This document shows, piece by piece, positions 1-8,695 of a stretch of 64,000 bases of DNA. Location: NCBI GenBank assembly GCA_031460505.1, contig JAVKTT010000005.1:124001-188000 (forward strand), read 5' to 3'. The notes below the pieces were generated by a model. It ran no database searches. It was not told where the DNA came from and was given only the letters and a program-made list of their open reading frames with translations. This DNA comes from JAAYTL01 sp031460505. Lineage in GTDB: Bacteria > Bacillota > Clostridia > Tissierellales > Tissierellaceae. Each line of letters opens with the position of its first letter. The stretch's first letter is position 1. A program made the translations under genes and the position numbers.

Positions 1-516
1 TAGTTTCTTTTCCAAGTAAACTAATTTAACTCCTTCAATACCATTAAATACACTTGGTAAGATAGAAACTTCTTTGTATCCAAGCTTTTTATATAGTCTT
101 CTTGCATTCAAATTTCTTTCATTTGTGTCCATACGAAGATAGTAGCATCCAGACTCCAAAGCATATTTTTCATAACAACCCACAAATTTAGAACCATAAC
201 CTTTTCCTTTCATTCGTGGTGAAACAACCAGTGTATGTAGTACCATAACCTTGTCCTTTGCTACATCATAGTTCCATGAAGCGTTTGAATATCCTTCAAT
301 CTGCTCTTGATCGATTTTTGCTGCTGCTACAATCTGCTCATTATCTTCTAACACAAACATATTCCCAATCAAGATGGCATCTTCAGCCGTCTTTCTAGTA
401 GGATATACATCTCTTACCCAACCAGTTGTTGTATTGCCATTCTCTTCCTCTAAGTGAATTTCATCATATATTTCTGAAATTCTATCAATATCTTGCATGC
501 TTGCTTTTCTAAACAT
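1..516 (-). CDS. GNAT family N-acetyltransferase (C-terminus cut by window edge)
   Basis: This reading frame is open from an ATG at 514-516 down to base 1, so the extreme C-terminus lies outside the window. It begins MFRKASMQDIDRISEIY. The acetyl-CoA-binding core is visible as LHTLVVSPRMKGKGYGSKF, followed by the typical late helix and strand NARRLYKKLGYKEV. GNAT enzymes move an acetyl group from acetyl-CoA to an amine; the substrate cannot be read from the sequence. A GAGGTGG ribosome binding site lies just upstream of the chosen start. About 172 residues are visible, close to the usual length, so little is missing. Confidence 0.85.
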   Translation of the reverse strand, partial: MFRKASMQDIDRISEIYDEIHLEEENGNTTTGWVRDVYPTRKTAEDAILIGNMFVLEDNEQIVAAAKIDQEQIEGYSNASWNYDVAKDKVMVLHTLVVSPRMKGKGYGSKFVGCYEKYALESGCYYLRMDTNERNLNARRLYKKLGYKEVSILPSVFNGIEGVKLVYLEKKL

Positions 517-706
517 TAAAACAACCACCTCGTTTATGAATTTGGACTTATTATTCTGCTACCACAGTAAACAGTGTATTTTTCTAATCTAATATTAATA
601 ATACTTTATTGTTTATATGATATCAAGTCACATATTACATTTATGAATATGATCAGTTCTGCTTTGGATATGGTTAAAAAAATATTGAAAAATGAAGACT
701 AAAAAT

Positions 707-2041
707 TCATAGGTTAGGCTGATCTTCTTTTATAGTTGTAATTCTGAATTTAATAGTCAATAAAATACCTCTAATAACAAGATCAATAAGAATCGCTACC
801 CATACTCCTGCAATATCCAATCCCATTTTTATACCTAATATATATACACCTAGGACTCTTATACCCCACATTCCAATAGCAGTGCTGTAAAGAGGAAACT
901 TAGTATCACCAGAACCTTGTAGAGCACCGGCAAAAATAAGACTTACAGCCAATGGAATTTGGGCAAAAGCATCAATACGCAAAGCAGTTACTATTTTTCC
1001 TATAGCCACACTATCTTCAGTAAACCAAGTTGCAAAATAAGGAGATCCAAAAAATAATATAATACCACCAAAAGACATGATAATGGCACCTATCTTTACA
1101 GCAAGTACACCATACTCATAGGCTTCCTTCTTATTTCCCGAACCAAAGCTATTACCTACTAGTATTGATGCCGCGGTAGTCAAACCATATCCTGGCATAT
1201 ATGTAAAACTCTCAATATTTCCTGCAATAGTATGAGCAGCATAAGTTGTCACTCCTATAGATACAATCAGACCATAATAAACAACTTGACCTAGTCTCAT
1301 GACCAATCGCTCTAATGCAGCTGGTATTGATAATGTAATTAATTCTTTATAATTTAATTCATAATTTGATTTATTAAATATATCAAAAAATTTAAAGGAC
1401 AAAGTTGTTCTTTGAATCTTTGAAAACATTAGTATTGACCCTATAACTCTTGCAATTACTGTTCCTAATGCTGTTCCTACAATACCCATTGCAGGTATAG
1501 GACCTAATCCAAATATTAAAACATAATCTACTATTATATTTAGAATATTTACTGCGGTATTTACAACCATGGGAGATTTGGTATCCCCTGTTGCTCTTAA
1601 AATACTGCCAAAGACAGTTAGTGAGGATATAAAAACTGAACCTCCACCCACTATATAGAAAAATGAACTTGATTTTTCAACTACACCACTTTCTGCCCCC
1701 ATTACTGATAATAGTTTATTTCCAAAGACAATTGTAATTATGCCAAATAAAAGTCCTATCATAATCGAAAGTCCAGTTGACTGTATAGCTGTCTTCCTAG
1801 CATCTTCAGTCTTACCTCCACCTAAACATCTCGAAATTAAAGATGAAGTCCCAACTCCTAAAGCAATAAAGACTGCTAAGTATACTGCTAATATGTTGTT
1901 AGATATTCCAACTGCTGTTACAGCTACCAATCCAATTTTGGAGATCATTAAGGTATCTATAAATCCAACCAGAGTTTGCAAAATGTTCTCTATTGTAGCA
2001 GGTATAGCTAAATCTAGTATTTGTCTTGATTTATTATGCAT
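707..2041 (-). CDS. MATE family efflux transporter
   Basis: This 444-residue polytopic membrane protein has the two-fold repeated 12-helix architecture of the MATE family (MatE domains roughly at residues 10-170 and 235-395). The N-terminus shows the family-like LAIPATIENILQTLVGFIDT and the first half includes GVGTSSLISRCLGGG. MATE proteins export drugs or metabolites in exchange for Na+ or H+. It is transcribed alone, downstream of and in the same direction as the urease cluster, but separated from ureC by about 170 bases and a hairpin. Its ribosome binding site is weak (AAGGTGTG). The substrate is unknown. A second, only distantly similar MATE protein lies at 52528-53901. Confidence 0.93.
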   Translation of the reverse strand: MHNKSRQILDLAIPATIENILQTLVGFIDTLMISKIGLVAVTAVGISNNILAVYLAVFIALGVGTSSLISRCLGGGKTEDARKTAIQSTGLSIMIGLLFGIITIVFGNKLLSVMGAESGVVEKSSSFFYIVGGGSVFISSLTVFGSILRATGDTKSPMVVNTAVNILNIIVDYVLIFGLGPIPAMGIVGTALGTVIARVIGSILMFSKIQRTTLSFKFFDIFNKSNYELNYKELITLSIPAALERLVMRLGQVVYYGLIVSIGVTTYAAHTIAGNIESFTYMPGYGLTTAASILVGNSFGSGNKKEAYEYGVLAVKIGAIIMSFGGIILFFGSPYFATWFTEDSVAIGKIVTALRIDAFAQIPLAVSLIFAGALQGSGDTKFPLYSTAIGMWGIRVLGVYILGIKMGLDIAGVWVAILIDLVIRGILLTIKFRITTIKEDQPNL

Positions 2042-2177
2042 TTAATTTTTACACACCTTTCATTATCAACATGTAAAATCATAGCAATCATTATACCATA
2101 TAGATTTTATCAAACAAACTTATATTTCCTTATTTTACATATCTACAATTACTTTTGCATTTTTGCTACATCAAAAA

Positions 2178-2202
2178 TGGACAAGGGGTTCACCCCTGTC
2201 CA
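2178..2202 (-). terminator. Terminator hairpin at the end of the urease operon
   Basis: A near-perfect inverted repeat (TGGACA-GGGG / CCCC-TTGTCCA) lies 12 bases past the ureC stop. On the minus strand it is followed by TTTTTGA, as expected for a Rho-independent terminator. The stem sequence resembles the palindrome at 27886-27914. Confidence 0.7.
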
Positions 2203-2214
2203 CTTAGCCGTTTC

Positions 2215-3933
2215 TTAAAATAAGTTATATAATTGTGCCATTGGAAGTTTATCTACTGGTTCACAGGTAATCTTTTCTCCATTGATAATTACTTCATAGG
2301 ACTCAGGATCAACTACCATATCTTCTACAATTACATCATTATGAATCATATCTTTTTTTCCGATATTTCTGCAGTTTTCAACTGGTAATACTGTCTTTTG
2401 TAAATTTAATTTATCTATAGTACCATTTTCAATTGATATTTTAGATACAAAAGTAAAGCAAGTTTCATATACAGCTTTTCCTAGAGCTCCAAACATATTT
2501 TTATAGCGAATTGGTTGAGGAGTAGGTATAGTAGCATTATCATCTCCCATTCTTGCATTAACAACCATGCCGCCTTTTATTATAACTTCAGGTCTTACAC
2601 CAAAGAAAGCTGGATTCCACAGAACTAAATCTGCATATTTACCTACTTCTATAGAACCTATATATTTTGATACTCCATGAGCTATCGCAGGATTTATAGT
2701 ATATTTTGATATATATCTTTTGACTCTAAAATTATCACTATGTTCAGTATCACTTTCTAAAGGTCCTCTTTGCATCTTCATTTTATCTGCTGTTTGCCAA
2801 GTTCTTGTAATTACCTCTCCTATACGGCCCATTGCTTGAGAGTCAGAGCTCATTATGCTAAATATTCCCATATCTTGAAGAACATCTTCTGCAGCTATAG
2901 TTTCAGGACGAATTCTAGAGTCAGCAAAGGCTACATCTTCTGGTATATCTGGGTCTAAGTGATGGCATACCATTAACATATCCAAATGCTCATCTATGGT
3001 ATTGACAGTATAAGGCATAGTAGGATTAGTCGATGCTGGTAATATATTCGTTTTAGCAGATGCTACTATAATATCTGGGGCGTGACCTCCACCTGCTCCC
3101 TCAGTATGGAAAGTATGCATTGTTCTGCTACCTATGGCTTCTAAAGTATCTTCTACAAATCCACCTTCATTTAAAGTATCTGCATGTAGAGCAACTTGGA
3201 CATCATACTTATCTGCAACAGTCAAACTTGCATTGATTGTAGCAGGTGTTGCTCCCCAATCTTCATGAATCTTCAACCCTAAAGCTCCAGCTTCTATTTG
3301 CTCGATTAATGGTGCTTCCGTAGAACAATTACCTTTTCCAAAGAAACCTAAATTAATAGGCAGGTTTTCTGCTGCTTTTAACATTTTATGAATATTCCAT
3401 GGTCCAGGAGTACAGGTAGTAGCCTTTGAACCTTCAGCAGGGCCTGTTCCACCACCAATTAAAGTTGTGGTTCCGCTTGTTAAAGCCAGTTCTATTTGAC
3501 CTGGATTTATAAAGTGAATATGTGTATCAATAGCTCCAGCTGTTATAATACCCCCATCACCTGCCAATACTTCTGTACCAGCTCCTATTGTTAAATTATG
3601 ATGCACATTATCTGATATATCTGGATTTCCTGCAATACCTATTCCAACTATTTTCCCGTCTTTTATACCAACATCTGCTTTTACAATTCCCCAATGGTCA
3701 ATTATTATTGCATTTGTAATTACTAAATCCAATGCATCCCTACTAGTTACTGTTGCAGACTGACCCATACCATCCCGGATAGTCTTACCGCCACCAAACT
3801 TCATTTCTTCACCATATATTGTATAATCATCTTCTATTTCTATAAATAAATTAGTATCAGCTAATCTTACTCTATCTCCAGTAGTTGGTCCATATAAAGC
3901 AAAATAGTCCTTTCCAGAAATTGTATTACTCAT
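2215..3933 (-). CDS. ureC: Urease subunit alpha
   Basis: This is the catalytic subunit of urease, the cytoplasmic nickel enzyme that hydrolyses urea to ammonia and carbamate. At 572 residues it has normal length. All active-site residues can be seen: the Ni ligands H138 and H140 (THIHF), the carbamylated lysine K221 (GLKIHEDWG), H250 (ALHADT), H276, the mobile-flap Cys323-His324 (MVCHHLDPD) and D364 (SSDSQAMGR). It is the last gene of the operon, 10 bases after ureB, with its own GGGGTGATG ribosome binding site. Nothing suggests loss of activity. Confidence 0.98.
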   Translation of the reverse strand: MSNTISGKDYFALYGPTTGDRVRLADTNLFIEIEDDYTIYGEEMKFGGGKTIRDGMGQSATVTSRDALDLVITNAIIIDHWGIVKADVGIKDGKIVGIGIAGNPDISDNVHHNLTIGAGTEVLAGDGGIITAGAIDTHIHFINPGQIELALTSGTTTLIGGGTGPAEGSKATTCTPGPWNIHKMLKAAENLPINLGFFGKGNCSTEAPLIEQIEAGALGLKIHEDWGATPATINASLTVADKYDVQVALHADTLNEGGFVEDTLEAIGSRTMHTFHTEGAGGGHAPDIIVASAKTNILPASTNPTMPYTVNTIDEHLDMLMVCHHLDPDIPEDVAFADSRIRPETIAAEDVLQDMGIFSIMSSDSQAMGRIGEVITRTWQTADKMKMQRGPLESDTEHSDNFRVKRYISKYTINPAIAHGVSKYIGSIEVGKYADLVLWNPAFFGVRPEVIIKGGMVVNARMGDDNATIPTPQPIRYKNMFGALGKAVYETCFTFVSKISIENGTIDKLNLQKTVLPVENCRNIGKKDMIHNDVIVEDMVVDPESYEVIINGEKITCEPVDKLPMAQLYNLF

Positions 3934-3943
3934 TACATCACCC

Positions 3944-4306
3944 CTATTCTATAAAATTTTTAGCTTTTGCTATTTCTAAACTATTTTCAAGATTATGTTT
4001 GTTAATACGTGCATTTGTAAGGTTATTAAATCCTACTATAACCTTGTTGCCTCCAACTTCTACTAAGTGTACATCCTTCTCTTCTCCTGGCTCGAATCTA
4101 ACAGCTGTTCCAGCTGAAATATCTAATCTCATTCCAAATGACTTTTCCCTATCGAATTTTAATTGTTTATTTACTTCAAAAAAGTGAAAATGGGATCCAA
4201 CCTGGATCGCTCTATCTCCATGGTTTGATACTTTAATTATTATAGTTCTTTTATTTTCATTTATAGTTATATCTTCATCTTTAACTATTACTTCTCCTGG
4301 TATCAT
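3944..4306 (-). CDS. ureB: Urease subunit beta
   Basis: This is the small structural beta subunit of urease (120 residues). It begins MIPGEVIVKDEDITIN and contains the conserved core SNHGDRAIQVGSHFHFFEVN and the GEEKDVHLVEVGG stretch typical of UreB. It is separate from UreA and UreC, giving the common bacterial three-subunit enzyme. It has a strong AAAGGAG ribosome binding site and lies 15 bases downstream of ureA. Confidence 0.97.
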   Translation of the reverse strand: MIPGEVIVKDEDITINENKRTIIIKVSNHGDRAIQVGSHFHFFEVNKQLKFDREKSFGMRLDISAGTAVRFEPGEEKDVHLVEVGGNKVIVGFNNLTNARINKHNLENSLEIAKAKNFIE

Positions 4307-4321
4307 ATGTTTATCTCCTTT

Positions 4322-4624
4322 CTAAATAATAGGATTATGAACTGTTACAAGCTTTGTTCCATCTGGGAATGTTGCTTCAACTTGAATATCAGCTATCATT
4401 TCTGGAACACCTTCCATTACATCTTTTCTAGTTAAAATTTTAGTTCCTAAATGCATAAGTTCTGATACAGTTTTTCCGTCCCTAGCTAACTCCAATAACT
4501 CTGCACTAATCAATGCAATTGACTCTACATAGTTAAGTTTTACACCTCTATCTTTACGCTTTCTTGCTACCTCACCTGTTGTAAAAATCAATAACTTCTC
4601 CATGTCTTTTGAATTTAGATGCAT
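4322..4624 (-). CDS. ureA: Urease subunit gamma
   Basis: This 100-residue gamma subunit of urease begins MHLNSKDMEKLLIFTTGEVA and has the family motifs RKDRGVKLNYVESIALIS, the VMEGVPEMI segment and the C-terminal VTVHNPI. Its start overlaps the end of ureD by 10 bases, indicating translational coupling between the accessory and structural parts of the operon. An AAGGAGG ribosome binding site supports the chosen start. Confidence 0.97.
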   Translation of the reverse strand: MHLNSKDMEKLLIFTTGEVARKRKDRGVKLNYVESIALISAELLELARDGKTVSELMHLGTKILTRKDVMEGVPEMIADIQVEATFPDGTKLVTVHNPII

Positions 4625-5427
4625 TTTTTCTCCTCCTTACCTTCTTCAATAATTTTTATTATTTTTTCTGAAATTATCTCTAGAGACTGAGAGTTAAAGC
4701 CTAAGATACGAATAACGACATCCTTACTCCAGGTATAACTAACTCCGCCTTCTAAGTTATTTTTTTCGATAATATCTCTAATCTCATTTATAATTGATTC
4801 ACTTAAATCAAAATTAAATATTAAGATATTTGCTAAATGAGTATGGCCTTCAAACATTCCTATATCTTCCATGGGGAATTTTTCAGGTTTAAAAAACGTA
4901 TTATCCCTATACAATAATCTCTCCATTTTCCTTATATTTACTAATGATTTATAATATTTATATTGGAATATCTCACCTCTTGAATATCTACCACAAGAAA
5001 TTATTTCAGAAATGATAAGCTTAGATGTATTGTTCTCTAATTCAACATTTGTTATTGAAGAAAATGCTGAATTTGCAAAAGGTATGGTTGATAAAGGTAG
5101 ATATTTTAAATATGCATTCTTTGAAACATAAATATGTGTATTTCTCTTTGCCTCTTCTTCTTTCATCTTGTGGATTTTCTCATATGATTGAGAAGTAATT
5201 AAGGTATTAGACCCTTCTAAGGCTTTAATACTGATTTCTTGAACATCCCCCTCCAAAATACCTGCAGAAACAGCTATTGTGACTATTTTCATTGCACCAT
5301 TTTCTTCATAAAATGGTCTTGTTACTTTAAACGGAGTTGTAAAATATACATCTTCCATAATAGTTTTACCATTTCTGCCATTAGTAGTTATATATAATTT
5401 TGAAGGGTTTTTATATGCATTACTCAT
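4615..5427 (-). CDS. ureD: Urease accessory protein UreD/UreH
   Basis: This 270-residue protein matches the UreD (UreH) scaffold that binds apo-urease and recruits UreF and UreG during nickel insertion. Recognisable parts are the TTPFKVTRPFY start, the SAGILEGDVQEISI segment (family GGhhxGD-type), and the ITSQSYEKIHKM strand. It sits between ureG and ureA, overlapping ureA by 10 bases. It diverges more than the structural subunits, as UreD proteins usually do, but the context makes the call firm. Confidence 0.92.
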   Translation of the reverse strand: MSNAYKNPSKLYITTNGRNGKTIMEDVYFTTPFKVTRPFYEENGAMKIVTIAVSAGILEGDVQEISIKALEGSNTLITSQSYEKIHKMKEEEAKRNTHIYVSKNAYLKYLPLSTIPFANSAFSSITNVELENNTSKLIISEIISCGRYSRGEIFQYKYYKSLVNIRKMERLLYRDNTFFKPEKFPMEDIGMFEGHTHLANILIFNFDLSESIINEIRDIIEKNNLEGGVSYTWSKDVVIRILGFNSQSLEIISEKIIKIIEEGKEEKKCI

Positions 5428-5429
5428 AT

Positions 5430-6038
5430 CTACATTCCTTCTAATAGAACATTTTCTTTAATCCATTTAATTACTTCATCAATACCTTTTTCCTCTTTTA
5501 GATTACTGAATATAAAGGGTTTATCTCCTCTCATTTTCTTTGCATCTCTTTCCATTACTTCTAAAGAAGCACCTATATATGGTGCTAAATCTATTTTATT
5601 TATAAGTAAGAGATCCGAACGGGTAATTCCAGGTCCTCCTTTTCTTGGAATTTTATCTCCACCAGATACGTCTATTACAAATATGGTAGCATCTACTAAT
5701 TCTGGACTAAATGTAGCCGAAAGATTGTCTCCCCCACTTTCCACAAAAATTATTTGAACATCAGGGAATCTTTCTACAACTTCTTCGATTGCTTCTAAAT
5801 TCATTGAAGCATCTTCACGTATGGCTGTATGTGGACATCCCCCAGTTTCTACCCCAATTATTCGATTATCATCTAATATACTATTTTTCATTAAAAACTC
5901 TGCATCTTCTTTAGTATAAATATCATTTGTAACTACGCAAATACTATAATCCTTAGACATTTTTCTAGTAAGTTTCTCTATTAATGCTGTCTTTCCTGAA
6001 CCAACTGGGCCAGCTACCCCTATCTTTACATATGACAT
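5430..6038 (-). CDS. ureG: Urease accessory GTPase UreG
   Basis: This is the SIMIBI-class GTPase that supplies GTP-hydrolysis energy and nickel for urease activation. The P-loop GPVGSGKT is at residues 10-17, the nickel-binding Cys-Pro-His at 68-70 (ETGGCPH), and the guanine-specificity motif NKIDL follows later. The reading frame is open further upstream to 6116, but the start at 6038 is preferred: it has a GAGGTG ribosome binding site and begins MSYVKIGVAG like other UreG proteins (about 202 residues). The upstream extension would overlap ureF. Confidence 0.95.
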   Translation of the reverse strand: MSYVKIGVAGPVGSGKTALIEKLTRKMSKDYSICVVTNDIYTKEDAEFLMKNSILDDNRIIGVETGGCPHTAIREDASMNLEAIEEVVERFPDVQIIFVESGGDNLSATFSPELVDATIFVIDVSGGDKIPRKGGPGITRSDLLLINKIDLAPYIGASLEVMERDAKKMRGDKPFIFSNLKEEKGIDEVIKWIKENVLLEGM

Positions 6039-6060
6039 ACATTCACCTCTTATTAATTTT

Positions 6061-6756
6061 CTAAGACATATAAAGTCTTGAATACAATATTTCATGCTGC
6101 ATAGACCTAATTTCAAACCCTGGCATAGATAAACCTATATCTGATTCTTCTAAAGAATAGAGTTTTTGAATAATTAATTCAAACAAAGGGTATAGACCAG
6201 CTAATATTTCTTGACCTACTAATTGGCTTAATGGCACAGTTTTAACTAAGTTTGTAATTATAGCTGATGTAGAAGAATAAAGATAATTCACCATAGATTG
6301 TCTTTTATCTATGCCTGTTGAAGCACATAGAACTCCATATGCAACACTATGATTGTTCGGGACCTTTTCTTCAGCTGTAAATTTAATATATTTATTAAAT
6401 ATTTCATTTGGTAAATCAACTTTCATGCTCATTACAGTCTTAATAAATCTAGCGCCTAATTTTTCACTGGCTTCCCTAATTTCTCTTTGGGCCTTAACTG
6501 CTCTTATTACTGATTCCAACTGAATTATTTTTTTGTATTCTTCATCTAAAGCATAATCATAAGCATAATAAGCTGATAATAACTCGGTATATAAAAAACT
6601 ACCTAATAAATTTCTACGAATATATAAATCAGCTGTATCTCTATCGTGAACAATGTTTTTTTGAATGTAAGTTTCAAGCCCGAAGGAATGAGAATAGCCA
6701 CCTATGGGAAAGAGAGTATCATTTATCTGTAATAATAAAAACGAATAATCTTTCAT
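6061..6756 (-). CDS. ureF: Urease accessory protein UreF
   Basis: This 231-residue, mostly helical protein matches UreF, which gates GTP hydrolysis by UreG within the UreDFG complex. It shows the N-terminal family signature LFPIGGYSHSFGLETYI and a C-terminal region with PGFEIRSMQHE. It lies between ureE and ureG with short gaps (14 bases after ureE, 22 bases before ureG). Confidence 0.95.
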   Translation of the reverse strand: MKDYSFLLLQINDTLFPIGGYSHSFGLETYIQKNIVHDRDTADLYIRRNLLGSFLYTELLSAYYAYDYALDEEYKKIIQLESVIRAVKAQREIREASEKLGARFIKTVMSMKVDLPNEIFNKYIKFTAEEKVPNNHSVAYGVLCASTGIDKRQSMVNYLYSSTSAIITNLVKTVPLSQLVGQEILAGLYPLFELIIQKLYSLEESDIGLSMPGFEIRSMQHEILYSRLYMS

Positions 6757-6770
6757 ATTCTGATTCCTAT

Positions 6771-7322
6771 CTATATACCATGGTGATGACTGTGTTCAGT
6801 ATCATGGCTATGGCTATGATGATGAGTATGATCTGTATCATGACTATGTTGGTGGCTAGTATTAACAGATGATATGGACCTATCCCTATGGATTTTCATA
6901 GTTTTCACACTTGCGTCTACTTCCAGCTTTTTTAACATTTCATGTATTGGCTTATCATAAGGTAGAATGAGCTCACTGTAATCTTCACTATAGAATAATG
7001 GAGAGTGTCTGTTACCTATCTCATAACAAACCTTAGCTACTGTTTGTAAGTCATTTGCCTTTACTGCTATACATTTATCTTCAATAATGTTTATAGCTAT
7101 AGCTTCACCATCTATTACCTCTAGTACGTCTCCTTGTAAAAGTCCCCTGTTTATATTCACACTATCCAATCTTATTCCTATATTATTTCCTTTATTAGTA
7201 ATAAGCTTTTGAATCCTTTTTCCTGAGTCATACCAAGGTATATCTACATAATTTATTGAAAGCCCCTCAAACTCTTTGTCCTTAATACTTCCTTTAACTT
7301 TAGTTATTATCCTATTATTCAT
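6771..7322 (-). CDS. ureE: Urease accessory protein UreE, nickel metallochaperone with His-rich tail
   Basis: This 183-residue protein delivers nickel to UreG/urease. The peptide-binding N-domain ends around residue 70 (GLLQGDVLE). The metal-binding domain contains YEIGNRHSPLFY, with the interface His in GNRHSP. From about residue 155 the tail is a His/Asp/Ser-rich stretch with more than a dozen histidines, of the kind that stores extra Ni(II) in some UreE proteins. The AAAGGAGG ribosome binding site is strong. It is the first recognised urease gene and follows a hairpin that separates it from the transporter-like gene. Confidence 0.95.
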   Translation of the reverse strand: MNNRIITKVKGSIKDKEFEGLSINYVDIPWYDSGKRIQKLITNKGNNIGIRLDSVNINRGLLQGDVLEVIDGEAIAINIIEDKCIAVKANDLQTVAKVCYEIGNRHSPLFYSEDYSELILPYDKPIHEMLKKLEVDASVKTMKIHRDRSISSVNTSHQHSHDTDHTHHHSHSHDTEHSHHHGI

Positions 7323-7385
7323 GACAAAAACTCCTCCTTTCCTCTCAGTTTAATCCTTTCCAGTTTAACCAAAAATATACAAAAA

Positions 7386-7404
7386 CTGAACACAGTGTGT
7401 TCAG
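7386..7404 (-). terminator. Hairpin between the transporter-like gene and ureE
   Basis: A perfect palindrome with 9-base arms (CTGAACACA/TGTGTTCAG) starts 5 bases beyond the upstream gene's stop codon. On the minus strand it is followed by TTTTTG. It looks like an intrinsic terminator or attenuator that would lower transcription of ureEFGDABC relative to the transporter-like gene. The loop is very small, so its efficiency is uncertain. Confidence 0.55.
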
Positions 7405-7408
7405 CTCT

Positions 7409-8610
7409 TTAAAACCAGGGAAGTACTTTTATTATCATAGATACTACTATTGTTGTAACAGCCATTGATGTTACATTTCCAATCATTGGATGATAGTCAT
7501 CAGGAAGTTCATCATAAAAATATTCTGCTAAAGGAGGCCCTATTATTGCACCTAATGTTCCTGCTATAACCGCAACCTTTATTGACGATCCAAACATTAG
7601 AACACATGCTGGGCCAACACTTACTACAGGTACAAATGTCGCATACCATCCTCTTTCTACATATTTTTTAAAGTACAAAAATATACCTACTGATGAAGCA
7701 ATAAATTGGGATAATATAATAGCCGGTATAGCTCCTGATCCATTGGCTCCATGGTTCATATTTAGTACCCAGTCTATACAAACTCCTATTATAAGAAATA
7801 TTCCTGATATCTCATTTCCATAGAATTGAGGCTCTGTAAAATCTGCTAAAACTCTTCTTATAAACCACAATGGTTTTTCCATTTCTTTTAAAGTTTGTTC
7901 TCGAGGCTTAACAGTCCTATGCAATGGTTTTAATGGTACTTTTTTAATCCAAGGCAAATCTTTACAAATCTCCGATATCAATATTCCTGTAATTGTCATA
8001 GCAAATAAATTTCCAACTACTCCTGGTACTCCAAGTAAGGGCATTATACTATTCATTATCCAAAAAGCTACAGGAAATGACATGATTCCTCCGAGAAAAG
8101 ACCCTGCAATTAAAGCTACTACACTTGGACCATAAATTAGTATGATAGCAGGTGGAGCAGCAACTATAGAAATGAATGTTGGTAGCCAAATATATTCACC
8201 ATTTCGGAAAAATCTTGTAAAATCGAATACAAACACTGCTAAAAATAATGATAATATCTGAGAAGCTAGTACCCAAGGAAAAAGATTTTTACCATAGCAT
8301 ATATTAAAACCTGCAAACTTAGAATTTTTAACATCTAATCTCCATGCTAGAATTCCTCCAAATATTAATCCTAAAGAAGCAAAAAAACCTGCATAGAATT
8401 CAGCCTCGGTGAAGTTCATTATTGACCATATTAATTTATAAAGTAGTTTATCACCTGCATTTGATACAATTATATTATAATCTAACCAATTACTTACCAC
8501 ATTTATTTTATCTAAAAAAAAGTAAAAAAAAACCCTATTCCTATTGATATAATAAGTCCTGATAACGAACCTTTATAATATGATTTATTGTTATCATTAG
8601 TTATTTTCAC
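7409..8610 (-). pseudogene. Duplicated polytopic membrane protein of the urease locus, N-terminus out of frame at a poly-T tract
   Basis: A 363-residue frame runs from a GTG at 8500 to 7409, but that GTG has no ribosome binding site. A good GGAGG (8617-8621) with a GTG start at 8608-8610 opens a second frame encoding MKITNDNNKSYYKGSLSGLI and a hydrophobic stretch. It stops inside two adjacent T-runs (T9 at 8524-8532, T8 at 8514-8521). A one-base change there would join both frames into a protein of about 400 residues. The main part has about 10 membrane segments and a clear internal duplication: NFTEAEFYAG matches DFTEPQFYGN, and KDLPWIK matches KVLPWF. Its place upstream of ureE suggests transport of urea, nickel or ammonium. 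It lacks the known UT, UreI and HupE signatures I would recognise, so the substrate is inference. The break may be real, phase-variable, or a sequencing error. Confidence 0.6.
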
Positions 8611-8695
8611 ATTGTTCCTCCTATAAACTTCATTATTAACCCTTTAATTAGTAGTATTATACAATTCATAGAAAATATTCTTATTGTATTGTTAT

